From: JBBROS01 sp965213845
Lineage (GTDB): Bacteria > Pseudomonadota > Alphaproteobacteria > Acetobacterales > Acetobacteraceae
Assembly: GCA_965213845.1 (NCBI GenBank)
Contig: CBDCAI010000013.1
Span: forward strand, 124,001-188,000
Direction of reading: 5' to 3'
DNA length: 64,000 bases
Part shown: piece by piece, positions 27,399 to 36,661 of the stretch
Position numbering within the stretch: position 1 is the stretch's first letter
Layout of the letters: the number at the start of each line of letters is the position of its first letter
Program-made: the position numbers and the translations under genes
The notes under the pieces: generated by a model
The model's input: the letters and a program-made list of their open reading frames with translations, nothing else
What the model was told of the DNA's origin: nothing
Database searches by the model: none

Positions 27399-28325
27399 AT
27401 GCGTCGCCCGACCCTGCCCGCCGTCGCCGCCTCCGTTCTGCTGTGCCTGCCTGCGATGGCCCAAACCCCCGCCCCTGCCGTAGCCCAAGCCCAGGTGGCA
27501 CCGGCCGCGGCGTCCGGCCCTGTCGACCCGGTCGTCGCCCGCGTCTCGGGCGAGGAGGTCCACGCCAGCGAGCTGGCCGACGCCGCCGGCGCCCTGCCCG
27601 AGGAGCTGCGCGGCATGCCGCAGTCCGTGCTGTATCCCATGCTGCTGGACCAGCTGATCGACCGCCGCGCCATCGTCATCGCCGGCCGCAAGCAGGGCCT
27701 GCAGAACGACCCGGCCGTCCAGAAGCTCGTCACCCGCGCCACCGACTCCGCCATTCAGAACGCCCTGCTGACCCGCGAGATCTCGCCGACCCTGACCGAC
27801 GACGCGATCAAGGCCCGCTACCAGCGCGACTACGCCGGCAAGGCCGGCGAGGAAGAGGTGCACGCCGCCCACATCCTGGTCGCCGACGAGGACAAGGCCA
27901 AGGCGATCATCGCCGACATCAAGGCCGGCAAGGATTTCGGCGACCTCGCCAAGGAAAACAGCACCGACCCCAGCGCCAAGACGAACAACGGCGACCTCGG
28001 CTTCTTCAAGAAGACCGACATGCTGCCCGAGTTCGCCGACGCCGCCTTCGCGCTCAAGCCCGGCGAGGTCACCCAGACCCCGGTCAAGACCCGGTTCGGC
28101 TTCCACGTCATCAAGCTGCTGGAACGCCGGGCCGCCCCGCCGCCCGAGCTGGACCAGGTGCGCGACGAGGTCCGCCAGGCGCTGATCCAGGAAGGCGTCA
28201 CCCGCGTGCTGGCCCAGTCCAAGCAGGGCCTCACCATCCAGAAGTTCAACCAGGACGGCACGCCGATGACCGACGTGCCGCCCCCCGCACCCGCGGCTCC
28301 GCCCACCCCCACGCCGGTGAAATAG
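27399..28325 (+). CDS. Periplasmic parvulin-type peptidyl-prolyl isomerase
   Basis: The 308-residue protein starts with a signal peptide (MRRPTLPAVAASVLLCLPAM, cut after AMA). An N-terminal SurA-like helical chaperone region covers about residues 40–150. The parvulin domain (about 155–250) has EEEVHAAHILVADEDKAKAI, NNGDLGFFKKTDMLPEFADA and TRFGFHVIKLLERR. The C-terminus is a Pro-rich tail. GAGG lies eight bases before the ATG. It likely helps outer-membrane or periplasmic proteins fold after SecA-driven export. argJ follows after 4 nt. Confidence 0.92.
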   Translation: MRRPTLPAVAASVLLCLPAMAQTPAPAVAQAQVAPAAASGPVDPVVARVSGEEVHASELADAAGALPEELRGMPQSVLYPMLLDQLIDRRAIVIAGRKQGLQNDPAVQKLVTRATDSAIQNALLTREISPTLTDDAIKARYQRDYAGKAGEEEVHAAHILVADEDKAKAIIADIKAGKDFGDLAKENSTDPSAKTNNGDLGFFKKTDMLPEFADAAFALKPGEVTQTPVKTRFGFHVIKLLERRAAPPPELDQVRDEVRQALIQEGVTRVLAQSKQGLTIQKFNQDGTPMTDVPPPAPAAPPTPTPVK

Positions 28326-28329
28326 CCCG

Positions 28330-29559
28330 ATGTCCCTGCCCGTCTCGCCCCTGGCCGTCGCCCTGCCCGAGCTGCCCGCCCTGGGCGGCGTCCGCCTGGG
28401 CGCCGCGCAGGCCGGCATCCGCTACAAGGACCGCACCGACCTGGTCATGATCGAGATGCCCGCCGGCACCCATGTCGCGGGCGTGTTCACCCGCAACAAG
28501 TGCCCGGGCGCCCCCATCGACTGGTGCCGCGACGGGCTGGTGGGCGGGCGCGCCCGCGCCGTGGTCGTCAACGCCGGCAACGCCAACGTCTTCACCGGCC
28601 GCGCCGGCGCCGATGCGGTCGAAGCCACGGCGAAGGCCGCCGCCCACCTGCTCGGCTGCGGCCCGCACGAGGTCTTCGTCGCCAGCACCGGCGTCATCGG
28701 CGAGGTGCTGCCGCACGAGAAGCTCATCGCCGCCCTGCCCGCACTGCACGACAGCCTGCGTCCCGACGGGTGGGAAGCGGCGGCCCGCGGCATCATGACC
28801 ACCGACACCTTCCCCAAGGCCGCGACCCGCACCGCCAGCATCGCCGGCGCCCCCGTGCGCATCACCGGCATCGCCAAGGGCAGCGGCATGATCGCGCCCG
28901 ACATGGCCACCATGCTGTGCTTCATCGCCACCGACGCCCGCATCCCGGCCGTCCTGCTGCAGGACATGCTGTCGCGCGGCGTCAAGCACAGCTTCAACGC
29001 CACCACCGTCGACAGCGACACCTCCACCAGCGACACCGTCCTGCTGTTCGCCACCGGCGCCGCCCAGCACCCCCGCGTTCACCGGTCCGACGCGAAGATG
29101 CTGCGCGGCTTCCGGGACGCGCTGGACAGCCTGCTGCTCGACCTCGCGCTGCAGGTCGTGCGCGACGGCGAAGGCGCGCAGAAGCTGATCCGCATCGAGG
29201 TGACGGGCGCCGTGTCGAACAAGTCCGCCAAGCGCATCGGCATGGCCATCGCCAACTCGCCCCTGGTCAAGACCGCCATCGCCGGCGAGGACGCGAACTG
29301 GGGCAGGATCGTGATGGCGGTCGGCAAGGCCGGGGAACCCGCCGACCGCGACCAGCTCTCGGTCGGCGTCGGCGGCACCTGGATGGCCCGCGACGGCACG
29401 GTGGCGCCCGGCTACGACGAGGGCCCGGTCGTCGAGCACATGAAGGGCCGCGAGATCGCCATCGCGGTCGATATCGGCCTCGGCAAGGGAACCGCCACCG
29501 TCTGGACCTGCGACCTGACGCACGGCTACATCGACATCAACGGCAGCTACCGCAGCTGA
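28330..29559 (+). CDS. argJ: ArgJ, glutamate N-acetyltransferase / ornithine acetyltransferase
   Basis: ArgJ recycles the acetyl group in arginine synthesis: it deacetylates N-acetylornithine and acetylates glutamate. The 409-residue precursor cleaves itself before a Thr, here visible in KGSGMIAPDMATMLCF (Thr within ATML). FTRNKCPGAPIDW, VVNAGNANVFTG, VASTGVIGEVLPHEKL and EDANWGRIVMAVGK are family motifs, and the last residues (HGYIDINGSYRS) end as usual. It lies four bases after the parvulin gene. A 21-bp tandem repeat follows the stop. Confidence 0.96.
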   Translation: MSLPVSPLAVALPELPALGGVRLGAAQAGIRYKDRTDLVMIEMPAGTHVAGVFTRNKCPGAPIDWCRDGLVGGRARAVVVNAGNANVFTGRAGADAVEATAKAAAHLLGCGPHEVFVASTGVIGEVLPHEKLIAALPALHDSLRPDGWEAAARGIMTTDTFPKAATRTASIAGAPVRITGIAKGSGMIAPDMATMLCFIATDARIPAVLLQDMLSRGVKHSFNATTVDSDTSTSDTVLLFATGAAQHPRVHRSDAKMLRGFRDALDSLLLDLALQVVRDGEGAQKLIRIEVTGAVSNKSAKRIGMAIANSPLVKTAIAGEDANWGRIVMAVGKAGEPADRDQLSVGVGGTWMARDGTVAPGYDEGPVVEHMKGREIAIAVDIGLGKGTATVWTCDLTHGYIDINGSYRS

Positions 29560-29564
29560 TGCGC

Positions 29565-29627
29565 CGGCCCCCACGCCCTGCGCTGCGGCCCCCAGGTCCT
29601 GCGTTGCGGCCCCCACGTCCCGCGTTG
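29565..29627 (+). repeat. 21-bp tandem repeat, 3 units, between argJ and the GNAT–NUDIX gene
   Basis: Three 21-bp units (29565–29585, 29586–29606, 29607–29627) share the pattern CGGCCCCCA followed by G/C-rich and ending GCGTTG or GCGCTG. The last base of unit 3 is the G of the GTG taken as the next gene's start, so the repeat forms the whole spacer between the two genes. It contains no Shine–Dalgarno-like run. Confidence 0.8.
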
Positions 29628-30646
29628 TGGCCTTGCCACTGACCCTCGCCGCCCGCCCCTTCGCGCCCATCCAGACCGAGCGGCTGCTGCTGCGGCCCCT
29701 CCTGCCCGAAGACGCGCCGGCCCTGCACCGCCTGGTCAACGACTGGGCCGTGGTGCGCAACCTGGCCAAGCTGCCCTTCCCCTACCCGCGGGAGCTCGCC
29801 GACGACTGGATCGCCTCCACCGCCCGGCAGATCGAGGCCGGCACCGGTATCCACCTGGCCATCGCCGGGCCGGAACAGGGGTCGGAGCTCGTGGGCTGCA
29901 TCGGCCTCCGCCTCGACCTCACGCCCCGGGCCGGCACGCTCGGCTACTGGATCGGACGCCGCTTCTGGGGCCACGGCGTCGCGGGCGAGGCCGTCCTCCG
30001 CCTGTCCCGCTGGGCGCTGGCCAACCTCGACCTCGACCGGCTCGAAGCCAGCGTCGCCGCCGACAACCCGGCCTCGGCCGCCGTGCTCCGCCGCGCCGGC
30101 TTCCGCGAGATCGGCGCCGGCGAGGAGGCCTTCCTCGCCCGCGGCGGCCGACACCCCGTCCTGCGGTTCGAGGCGTCGCGTGACGACCTCTCGCCCGCCC
30201 CGGCCGAACCGGCCGCCACCCTGCCCGCCGCCCTGCCCGCAGGCGGCAAGCGCATCGTGCTGGTCGCGGCCTGCGCGCTGGTGGACGTCGACGGCCGCGT
30301 CCTGCTGACCCGCCGCCCCGAAGGCAAGGCCATGGCCGGCCTGTGGGAGTTCCCGGGCGGCAAGCTCGAACCCGGCGAGACCCCCGAGGCCGCCCTGATC
30401 CGCGAGCTGCGCGAGGAGCTGGGCATCGACGTCGCCGAAAGCTGCCTGGCGGCCTTCGCCTTCGCCTCCCACAGCTACGACGCCTTCCATCTGCTCATGC
30501 CCCTCTATCTCTGCCGCCGCTGGACCGGACGCCCCGAAGGGCGCGAGAACCAGACCCTGGCCTGGGTGGCGCCCCGCAAGCTGGCGGACTATCCGATGCC
30601 CCCCGCCGACAAGCCGCTGATCCCGCTGCTGCGCGACTTCCTCTAG
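29627..30646 (+). CDS. GNAT acetyltransferase fused to NUDIX (MutT-type) pyrophosphohydrolase
   Basis: The 339-residue protein joins two enzymes. Residues about 14–175 form a RimJ/RimL-type GNAT domain: ERLLLRPLLPEDAPALHRLV, LGYWIGRRFWGHGVAGEA, EASVAADNPASAAVLRRAGF. Residues about 205–339 form a NUDIX domain with the box GGKLEPGETPEAALIRELREEL and the MutT-like RPEGKAMAGLWEFPGG. The NUDIX half resembles 8-oxo-dGTP sanitising enzymes; the acetyl acceptor is unknown. Similar fusions are found next to argJ in other alphaproteobacteria. The GTG at 29627 or the TTG at 29633 could be the start; neither has a clear Shine–Dalgarno. Confidence 0.88.
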   Translation: MALPLTLAARPFAPIQTERLLLRPLLPEDAPALHRLVNDWAVVRNLAKLPFPYPRELADDWIASTARQIEAGTGIHLAIAGPEQGSELVGCIGLRLDLTPRAGTLGYWIGRRFWGHGVAGEAVLRLSRWALANLDLDRLEASVAADNPASAAVLRRAGFREIGAGEEAFLARGGRHPVLRFEASRDDLSPAPAEPAATLPAALPAGGKRIVLVAACALVDVDGRVLLTRRPEGKAMAGLWEFPGGKLEPGETPEAALIRELREELGIDVAESCLAAFAFASHSYDAFHLLMPLYLCRRWTGRPEGRENQTLAWVAPRKLADYPMPPADKPLIPLLRDFL

Positions 30647-30655
30647 GAGAACAGC

Positions 30656-31411
30656 GTGCCCAATCCCACCGCCTGCCTGCTCGTCATCGGCAACGAGGTG
30701 CTGTCGGGCCGCACGCAGGACCTGAACATCAAGTTCCTCGCCACCGGCCTCGGCGCCATCGGCATGCCGCTGCGCGAGGTCCGCGTGATCCCCGATCTGC
30801 CCGAGACGATCATCGGCACGGTCAACGAGGCCCGGGCTAGGTTCGACCACGTCTTCACCACCGGCGGCATCGGCCCCACCCACGACGACATCACCAGCGA
30901 GTGCATCGCCGCCGCCTTCGGCGTCCCGTGGGAGCCGCACCCCGAAGCCTGGGCCCGCATGGAACGCCACTACAAGCCCGGCGAGTTCAACGCCGCCCGG
31001 CAGCGCATGGCCACCATGCCGCGCGGCGCCACGCTGATCGACAACGCCATTTCGATCGCGCCGGGCTTCACCATCGGCAACGTCCACGTGATGGCCGGGG
31101 TGCCCCGCATCATGCAGGCCATGTGGGCGACGCTGGCCCCCACGCTGAAGGGCGGAATACCGGTGCAATCCTGCGCCGTCCACGTCGTGGGCCTGCCGGA
31201 GGGCGCCATCGCCGCGGCGCTCGGCGCCATCCAGGCCCGATATCCCGACATCGACCTCGGCAGCTACCCGTTCTACCGCGGCACCGGCAACGGCGTGGCG
31301 CTGGTGGCCAAGGGAACCGACCCGGCCGCCCTCGAGCAATGCATCGCCGACGTGGCCGCCATGATCACCGGCATGGGTCACACGCCAACACCGGGCGAGC
31401 CGCCCGTCTAA
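30656..31411 (+). CDS. CinA-type molybdopterin-binding domain protein
   Basis: The 251-residue protein has only the MoCF-like domain of CinA: CLLVIGNEVLSGRTQDLNIK, FTTGGIGPTHDDITSECIAA, MPRGATLIDNAISIAPGF and VHVMAGVPRIMQAMW. The C-terminal nicotinamide deamidase domain of full CinA is absent, as in the common short homologues. These are possibly pyrophosphatases acting on NAD-type or ADP-ribose compounds. A GTG at 30656 with AGGAGAA upstream is the start. The last codons (PTPGEPPV) and stop form the first unit of a 28-bp tandem repeat. Confidence 0.88.
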   Translation: MPNPTACLLVIGNEVLSGRTQDLNIKFLATGLGAIGMPLREVRVIPDLPETIIGTVNEARARFDHVFTTGGIGPTHDDITSECIAAAFGVPWEPHPEAWARMERHYKPGEFNAARQRMATMPRGATLIDNAISIAPGFTIGNVHVMAGVPRIMQAMWATLAPTLKGGIPVQSCAVHVVGLPEGAIAAALGAIQARYPDIDLGSYPFYRGTGNGVALVAKGTDPAALEQCIADVAAMITGMGHTPTPGEPPV

Positions 31412-31495
31412 GCCAACACCGGGCGAGCCGCCCGTCTGAGCCAAGAGAGGGCGAACCGCCCGTCTGAGCCAAGAGAGGGCGAACCGCCCGCCTGT
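31384..31495 (+). repeat. 28-bp tandem repeat, 4 units, overlapping the end of the CinA-type gene
   Basis: Four contiguous 28-bp units start at 31384, 31412, 31440 and 31468. Units 1 and 2 are nearly identical (GCCAACACCGGGCGAGCCGC…); units 3 and 4 are a diverged subtype (GCCAAGAGAGGGCGAACCGC…). Unit 1 contains the last nine codons and the stop of the upstream gene; units 2–4 are non-coding. Each unit holds GGGCG(A)…CGCCC, a short inverted repeat, so each copy can form a small hairpin. Confidence 0.9.
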
Positions 31496-31554
31496 TACGG
31501 TCGGCAACAAGCGATTCATTGACCACCCCGGTGCCGCTGCCCATAGAAGGACCC

Positions 31555-32553
31555 ATGACCGCCGCGCTCGCCCGCCATCCGGCAACCGGACCCGAGTCCG
31601 CCATCGAGGTCGCCAGGGGCGTGCTGGCCGCCGAGGCCGCCGGGCTCCGTGCCCTCGCCCGATCGCTGGACGCCGCGTTCGACCGCGCCGTGGACCGTCT
31701 GGCCGCCTGTGCCGGCCGGGTCGTCGTCTCCGGGATGGGCAAGTCGGGCCTCGTGGGGCGCAAGATCGCCGCCACCTTCGCCTCCACCGGCACCCCCGCC
31801 CTGTTCGTGCACCCGGCCGAGGCCAGCCACGGCGACCTCGGCATGATCGTCGCCGGCGACGCCGTCGTCGCGCTGTCCAACAGCGGCGAGACGGCCGAGC
31901 TCGCCGACCTCGTCGCCCATACCCGCCGCTTCGGCATCCCGCTGATCGCCATCACCGGGCGCGCCATCTCCGCCCTGTCGCGCGCCGCCGACGTGGTGCT
32001 GCTGCTGCCGCCCGCCGCCGAGGCCTGCCCGATGGGCCTGACGCCCACCACCAGCACCACGATGCAGGTGGCCCTGGGAGACGCGCTGGCCGTGGCGCTG
32101 CTCACCCGGCGCGGCTTCACCGCCACCGACTTCTCCGCCTTCCACCCCGGCGGCCGCCTGGGTGCCCGGCTGCAGCGCGTCGCCGACCTGATGCACGTGG
32201 GCGAGGCCGTGCCGCTGGCCGCCGCCGACGTGCCCATGGACCGCGCCTTGCTGCTGATGACCGGCAAAGGGTTCGGCTGCCTCGGCGCCGTGGGCCCCGA
32301 CGGGGTGCTGGTGGGCGTGCTGACCGACGGCGACCTTCGCCGCGCCATGGGGCCCGACCTCCTGTCCCGTAGCATAGGGGAGATCATGAACGCCTCCCCC
32401 CGCACCATCGGCGCCGGCGCCCTTGCCGCCGAAGCGCTGCGCGTGATGAACGCCGGGCCCCGCCCCGTGACCAGCCTGTTCGTGCTGGACGCGGACGGCC
32501 GGCCCGAGGGCATCCTGCATATCCACGACCTGCTGCGGGCCGGCGTCCTGTGA
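31555..32553 (+). CDS. kdsD: KdsD/KpsF-type D-arabinose 5-phosphate isomerase
   Basis: This enzyme converts ribulose 5-phosphate to arabinose 5-phosphate, the first step to the Kdo sugar of lipopolysaccharide. The 332-residue protein has a SIS domain (RVVVSGMGKSGLVGRKIAAT, STGTPALFVHPAEASHGDLG, LSNSGETAELADLV, PTTSTTMQVALGDALAVALL). Two CBS domains follow; they are visible in GFGCLGAVGPDGVLVGVLTD and SLFVLDADGRPEGILHIHDL. I prefer the ATG at 31555 with AGAAGG six bases upstream over a TTG at 31519. It starts the kdsD–lptC–lptA–lptB–rpoN–hpf string. Confidence 0.94.
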   Translation: MTAALARHPATGPESAIEVARGVLAAEAAGLRALARSLDAAFDRAVDRLAACAGRVVVSGMGKSGLVGRKIAATFASTGTPALFVHPAEASHGDLGMIVAGDAVVALSNSGETAELADLVAHTRRFGIPLIAITGRAISALSRAADVVLLLPPAAEACPMGLTPTTSTTMQVALGDALAVALLTRRGFTATDFSAFHPGGRLGARLQRVADLMHVGEAVPLAAADVPMDRALLLMTGKGFGCLGAVGPDGVLVGVLTDGDLRRAMGPDLLSRSIGEIMNASPRTIGAGALAAEALRVMNAGPRPVTSLFVLDADGRPEGILHIHDLLRAGVL

Positions 32554-33266
32554 TGAGCACGCAGGCGCCGCTCGGTCAGCCGCTGCGGGGCGCACGCGGG
32601 CCTGTCGGTCCCACCCGTGGCGACCGTCTGGTCGGCGGCGAGCCCACGCGCCGCCGGGCCGCGCCCAGCGCCGGGGCCATGGCCCGCCGCCGCTGGACCG
32701 TCCTGCTGACCAAGTGGGCGCTGCCGCTGCTGGCCGTGGCGCTGCTCTGCTCCGTCGCGCTGTGGCCCGAGTATGCCAGGGTGAAGGAACAGGGCCGCCA
32801 GGCGGTCCGCCGCGCCTTCCAGGTCGATCCCGAATCGGGCCGCATGCTCAACCCCCGCTACCGCGGCGTGGACCAGCGCGGCCGCCCCTACACCATCACC
32901 GCCGCCTCGGCGCTGCAGACCTCGCCCGAGCGCATCGCCATGACCGAGCCCAAGGGCGACGTCGTCACGGAAAGCGGCAGCTGGATCATGGCGCAGTCCA
33001 AACAGGGCGTGTTCATCCAGCACGCCTCGCTGATGGACATGTCCGAAGACGTCTATCTGTATCGCGAGGACGGGACGACGCTGCAGACCGACACCGCGGC
33101 GCTCGACCTGAAGGCCGGGGCCGCCAGCAGCACCGACAAGACGCACGCGGAGGGCCCGTTCGGCACGCTCGACTCGGAGGGGTTCAGCCTGACGGAGAAG
33201 GGCGCGGTCATCCAGTTCCACGGCCCGGCCCACCTGGTGCTGAACGGCAGCGGCGGGCCGAAATGA
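32553..33266 (+). CDS. lptC: LptC, lipopolysaccharide export protein of the inner membrane
   Basis: LptC anchors the Lpt bridge and passes lipopolysaccharide from LptBFG to LptA. The protein (about 237 residues) has an unusually long Arg-rich cytoplasmic N-terminus of about 50 residues. One membrane helix (LTKWALPLLAVALLCSVALW) follows, then a periplasmic beta-jellyroll domain including PYTITAASALQTSPERIAMT and ALMDMSEDVYLYR-like strands. The start is ATG 32553 or the overlapping GTG 32550, both at the kdsD stop. It overlaps lptA by ATGA. Confidence 0.9.
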   Translation: MSTQAPLGQPLRGARGPVGPTRGDRLVGGEPTRRRAAPSAGAMARRRWTVLLTKWALPLLAVALLCSVALWPEYARVKEQGRQAVRRAFQVDPESGRMLNPRYRGVDQRGRPYTITAASALQTSPERIAMTEPKGDVVTESGSWIMAQSKQGVFIQHASLMDMSEDVYLYREDGTTLQTDTAALDLKAGAASSTDKTHAEGPFGTLDSEGFSLTEKGAVIQFHGPAHLVLNGSGGPK

Positions 33267-34233
33267 GCACGCTGCCACGCCTCCTGGCACGGGCCGGCCT
33301 CGCCGTGGCCGGCCTCGCGATGGCGGGCCCCGCCTGCGCCCAGGGTCTCGACCTGTCCCAGGGCGGCGCCATCGACGTCACGTCCCGCGACGGCATGGAA
33401 TGGCGGCAGAACGAGCAGATCGTCATCGCCCGGGGCGACGCCCGCGCCGTGCGCGGCACCGTCACCGTCACCGCCGACGTGCTGATCGCCCGCTACCGCA
33501 AGAAGGCCGGCACCGCCGGCGCCGTCACCCCCGTCGCGGCCCCCGTGCCCCCACCCGGCCCCGGCGCGCCCTCCGATACCGGCGCCAACGAGATCTACCG
33601 GCTGGAAGCCGAGGGTCACGTCAGGATCTTCACCGCGACCGACCTCGCCGTCGGCGACAAGGCGGTCTACGACATCGACCAGGCCGTCCTGCTGATGACC
33701 GGGAGCGCGATGACGATCACCACGCCCCAGCAGGTGATGACGGCGCGGGACACGATGGAATACTGGTCGCAGAAGCACATGGCGGTGGGCCGGGGCCTGG
33801 CCGTGGTGACGACGAGCGACGGGCGGCGGCTCAGCGGCGACGTGCTGGTGGGCTTCACCCAACCCGATGCGGCCGCGCCGGGCCAGCCGGCCGCGGTGAA
33901 GCCGGCCGCCCCGGCCCCTGGCGCGAAGGCCGGCGATCCCCTGATGTCCTCGGGCAAGCTGCAGCGGGTCGAGGCGTTCGGCCACGTGCAGCTGCGCACC
34001 GCTGTCGAGACCGTGGTCGGGGAACGCGGCGTCTATGTCGCCGATACCGGCATCGCGCGGATCGCCGGCGCCGTCCGCATCACCCGCGGCCAGAACCAGC
34101 TGGACGGCGACGAGGCCCTGGTCAACATGCGGACCGGCATCTCCACCCTGGTGCGGGACCCCGGCAAGCGCGTGCAGGGCCTGGTCATCCCGAACGACGC
34201 CCAGCCGAAGGACCTCACGAAAGGAGCGGCGCC

Positions 34234-34258
<25 letters not shown>
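33263..34258 (+). CDS. lptA: LptA, periplasmic lipopolysaccharide-binding bridge protein
   Basis: LptA monomers form the periplasmic bridge for lipopolysaccharide. The 331-residue protein has a signal peptide (cut after CA in AGPACAQG) and an OstA/LptA beta-jellyroll: SQGGAIDVTSRDGMEWRQNE, RGDARAVRGTVTVTADVLIA and VYDIDQAVLLMTGSAM. It is much longer than E. coli LptA (185). Pro/Ala linkers at about 89–108 and 210–230 split the fold, and a further strand set near VETVVGERGVYVADTGIARI suggests a tandem or enlarged jellyroll. AAAGGAG inside its last codons probably serves as the ribosome site for lptB. Confidence 0.9.
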
Positions 34259-35067
<809 letters not shown>

Positions 35068-35073
35068 GCCACG

Positions 35074-35090
35074 TTGGCGCAAAACTTGCA
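35074..35090 (+). promoter_or_regulatory. Sigma-54 (-24/-12) promoter 1 upstream of rpoN
   Basis: TTGGCGCAAAACTTGCA matches the -24/-12 consensus TTGGCACRNNNNTTGCW; the GG (35076–35077) and GC (35088–35089) dinucleotides are separated by 10 bp as required. It lies just after the lptB stop. Confidence 0.7.
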
Positions 35091-35098
35091 GTAAATCG

Positions 35099-35115
35099 GT
35101 GGCGCGGAACTTGCA
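35099..35115 (+). promoter_or_regulatory. Sigma-54 (-24/-12) promoter 2 upstream of rpoN
   Basis: GTGGCGCGGAACTTGCA repeats the first element 25 bp downstream, with GG at 35101–35102 and GC at 35113–35114, again 10 bp apart. Transcription from it would begin near 35126, leaving a leader of about 19 nt before the rpoN ATG at 35145. Confidence 0.7.
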
Positions 35116-35144
35116 GGCCGTCATGGTTGGGCTATGGTCCCCCC

Positions 35145-36629
35145 ATGGCGATGGGTCCGCGGCTCGAGTTCCGGCAAACACAGTCCCTGGTCATGACGCC
35201 CCAGCTGCGTCAGGCCATCAAGCTCCTGCAGTTCACCAACATGGAGGCCACCGCCTTCGTCGAGGAGGAGCTGGAGCGCAACCCCCTGCTGGAACGCGAC
35301 GAGCGGCCCGACGCCATCCCCGAGCGTCCCGCGCTCGACCAGGGCCCGGAACGGCTGGAGGGGATGGACGCCGCCGCCCTCATCCACCACGAGAAGCTGC
35401 CGGACACGGTCGAGCCCGACCACGGCAACAGCTTCGACGCCGGCGGCACGGCCGACGGCACGCCCTTCGAACCCGCCTATGCCGCCCGCACCAGCGGCGC
35501 GCGCGACCCGTCGGACGAGCGCGGCATCGACGACCTGATGGAGGCGCCGCGCAGCCTGCGGACCCACCTCGGCGAGCAGCTGCGCCTCAGCTTCGACGAC
35601 CCGGTGGACCGAATGATCGGCGCCCAGCTGATCGCGCTGCTGGACCCGGCAGGCCGCGTCGGCTTTAGCGACGCCGAGCTGGCCGCCGCCATGGGGATCG
35701 AGACGGACCGCGTCACCGCCGTCCGCGACCGCATGATGCGCTTCGATCCCACCGGGCTGTTCGCGCCGGACCTGCGGACCTGCCTCGCCGTCCAGCTCGC
35801 CGAGCGCGACCGGCTGGACCCCGCCATGGCCGCCCTGCTGGACAACCTCGAGATGCTCGCCCGCCGCGACCTCCGCGGCCTGATCCAGGTCTGCGGCGTC
35901 GACGCCGAGGACCTGGCCGACATGGCCGCCGAGCTGCGCAAGCTGGACCCCAAGCCCGGCGCCCGGTTCGAGACCGGCCCGGTGCAGCAGGTCATCCCCG
36001 ACGTGCTGATGCGCGCCTTGCCGGATGGGGAGTGGCTGCTGGAGCTGAACCCCGACACCATGCCGCGCGTGCTGGTCAACGAAGCCTATCATGCCCGCGT
36101 CAGCACCAGGGCCAACCGCGACACCAAGTCGTTCCTGAGCGAGAACCTGTCGAGCGCGAACTGGCTGGTGAAATCGCTGCAGCAGCGGGCCAACACCATC
36201 CTCAAGGTCGCCGCCGAGATCGTCCGCCAGCAGGACGCCTTCTTCCGCCGCGGCGTCGGCCACCTGCGCCCGCTGATCCTGCGCGACGTGGCGGGCGCGG
36301 TGGAGATGCACGAGAGCACCGTCAGCCGCGTGACCGCCAACAAGTACCTCGCCACCCCCCGCGGCGTGTTCGAGCTGAAATATTTCTTCACCACCGCCAT
36401 CGCCGCCACCGGGGGGGGCGAGAGCCACAGCGCGGAGGCCGTCCGCCACCGCATCCGCGCCCTGGTGAACGCCGAGCGCCCGGACGACATCCTGTCCGAT
36501 GACGCGATTGTACTCGCCCTGCGGCGCGAGGGCGTGGACATCGCCCGCCGGACCGTGGCCAAATACCGTGAGGCCTTGCGCATCCCCAGCTCGGTGCAGC
36601 GCAAGCGCGACAAGACGATGTCGGCATGA
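35145..36629 (+). CDS. rpoN: RpoN, RNA polymerase sigma-54 factor
   Basis: RpoN directs RNA polymerase to -24/-12 promoters, with activator ATPases. The 494-residue protein has region I (LEFRQTQSLVMTPQLRQAIK…LERNPLLE), an acidic linker, the core-binding domain, the DNA-binding helix-turn-helix region around ESTVSRVTANKYLATPRGVF, and the RpoN box ARRTVAKYRE at 467–476. I chose ATG 35145, not the upstream 35127, because the second -24/-12 element would place the mRNA start at about 35126. It sits in its usual place between lptB and hpf; ptsN, which often follows, is absent. Confidence 0.96.
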   Translation: MAMGPRLEFRQTQSLVMTPQLRQAIKLLQFTNMEATAFVEEELERNPLLERDERPDAIPERPALDQGPERLEGMDAAALIHHEKLPDTVEPDHGNSFDAGGTADGTPFEPAYAARTSGARDPSDERGIDDLMEAPRSLRTHLGEQLRLSFDDPVDRMIGAQLIALLDPAGRVGFSDAELAAAMGIETDRVTAVRDRMMRFDPTGLFAPDLRTCLAVQLAERDRLDPAMAALLDNLEMLARRDLRGLIQVCGVDAEDLADMAAELRKLDPKPGARFETGPVQQVIPDVLMRALPDGEWLLELNPDTMPRVLVNEAYHARVSTRANRDTKSFLSENLSSANWLVKSLQQRANTILKVAAEIVRQQDAFFRRGVGHLRPLILRDVAGAVEMHESTVSRVTANKYLATPRGVFELKYFFTTAIAATGGGESHSAEAVRHRIRALVNAERPDDILSDDAIVLALRREGVDIARRTVAKYREALRIPSSVQRKRDKTMSA

Positions 36630-36661
36630 ACCGGCACGCCATCCCCACAGGAGGCATTCGC

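Noticed and set aside
29537..31585. Long minus-strand open frame opposite argJ, the GNAT–NUDIX and CinA-type genes
   Set aside because: High-G+C third positions keep antisense frames open. The product shows no domain and runs through three well-supported genes.
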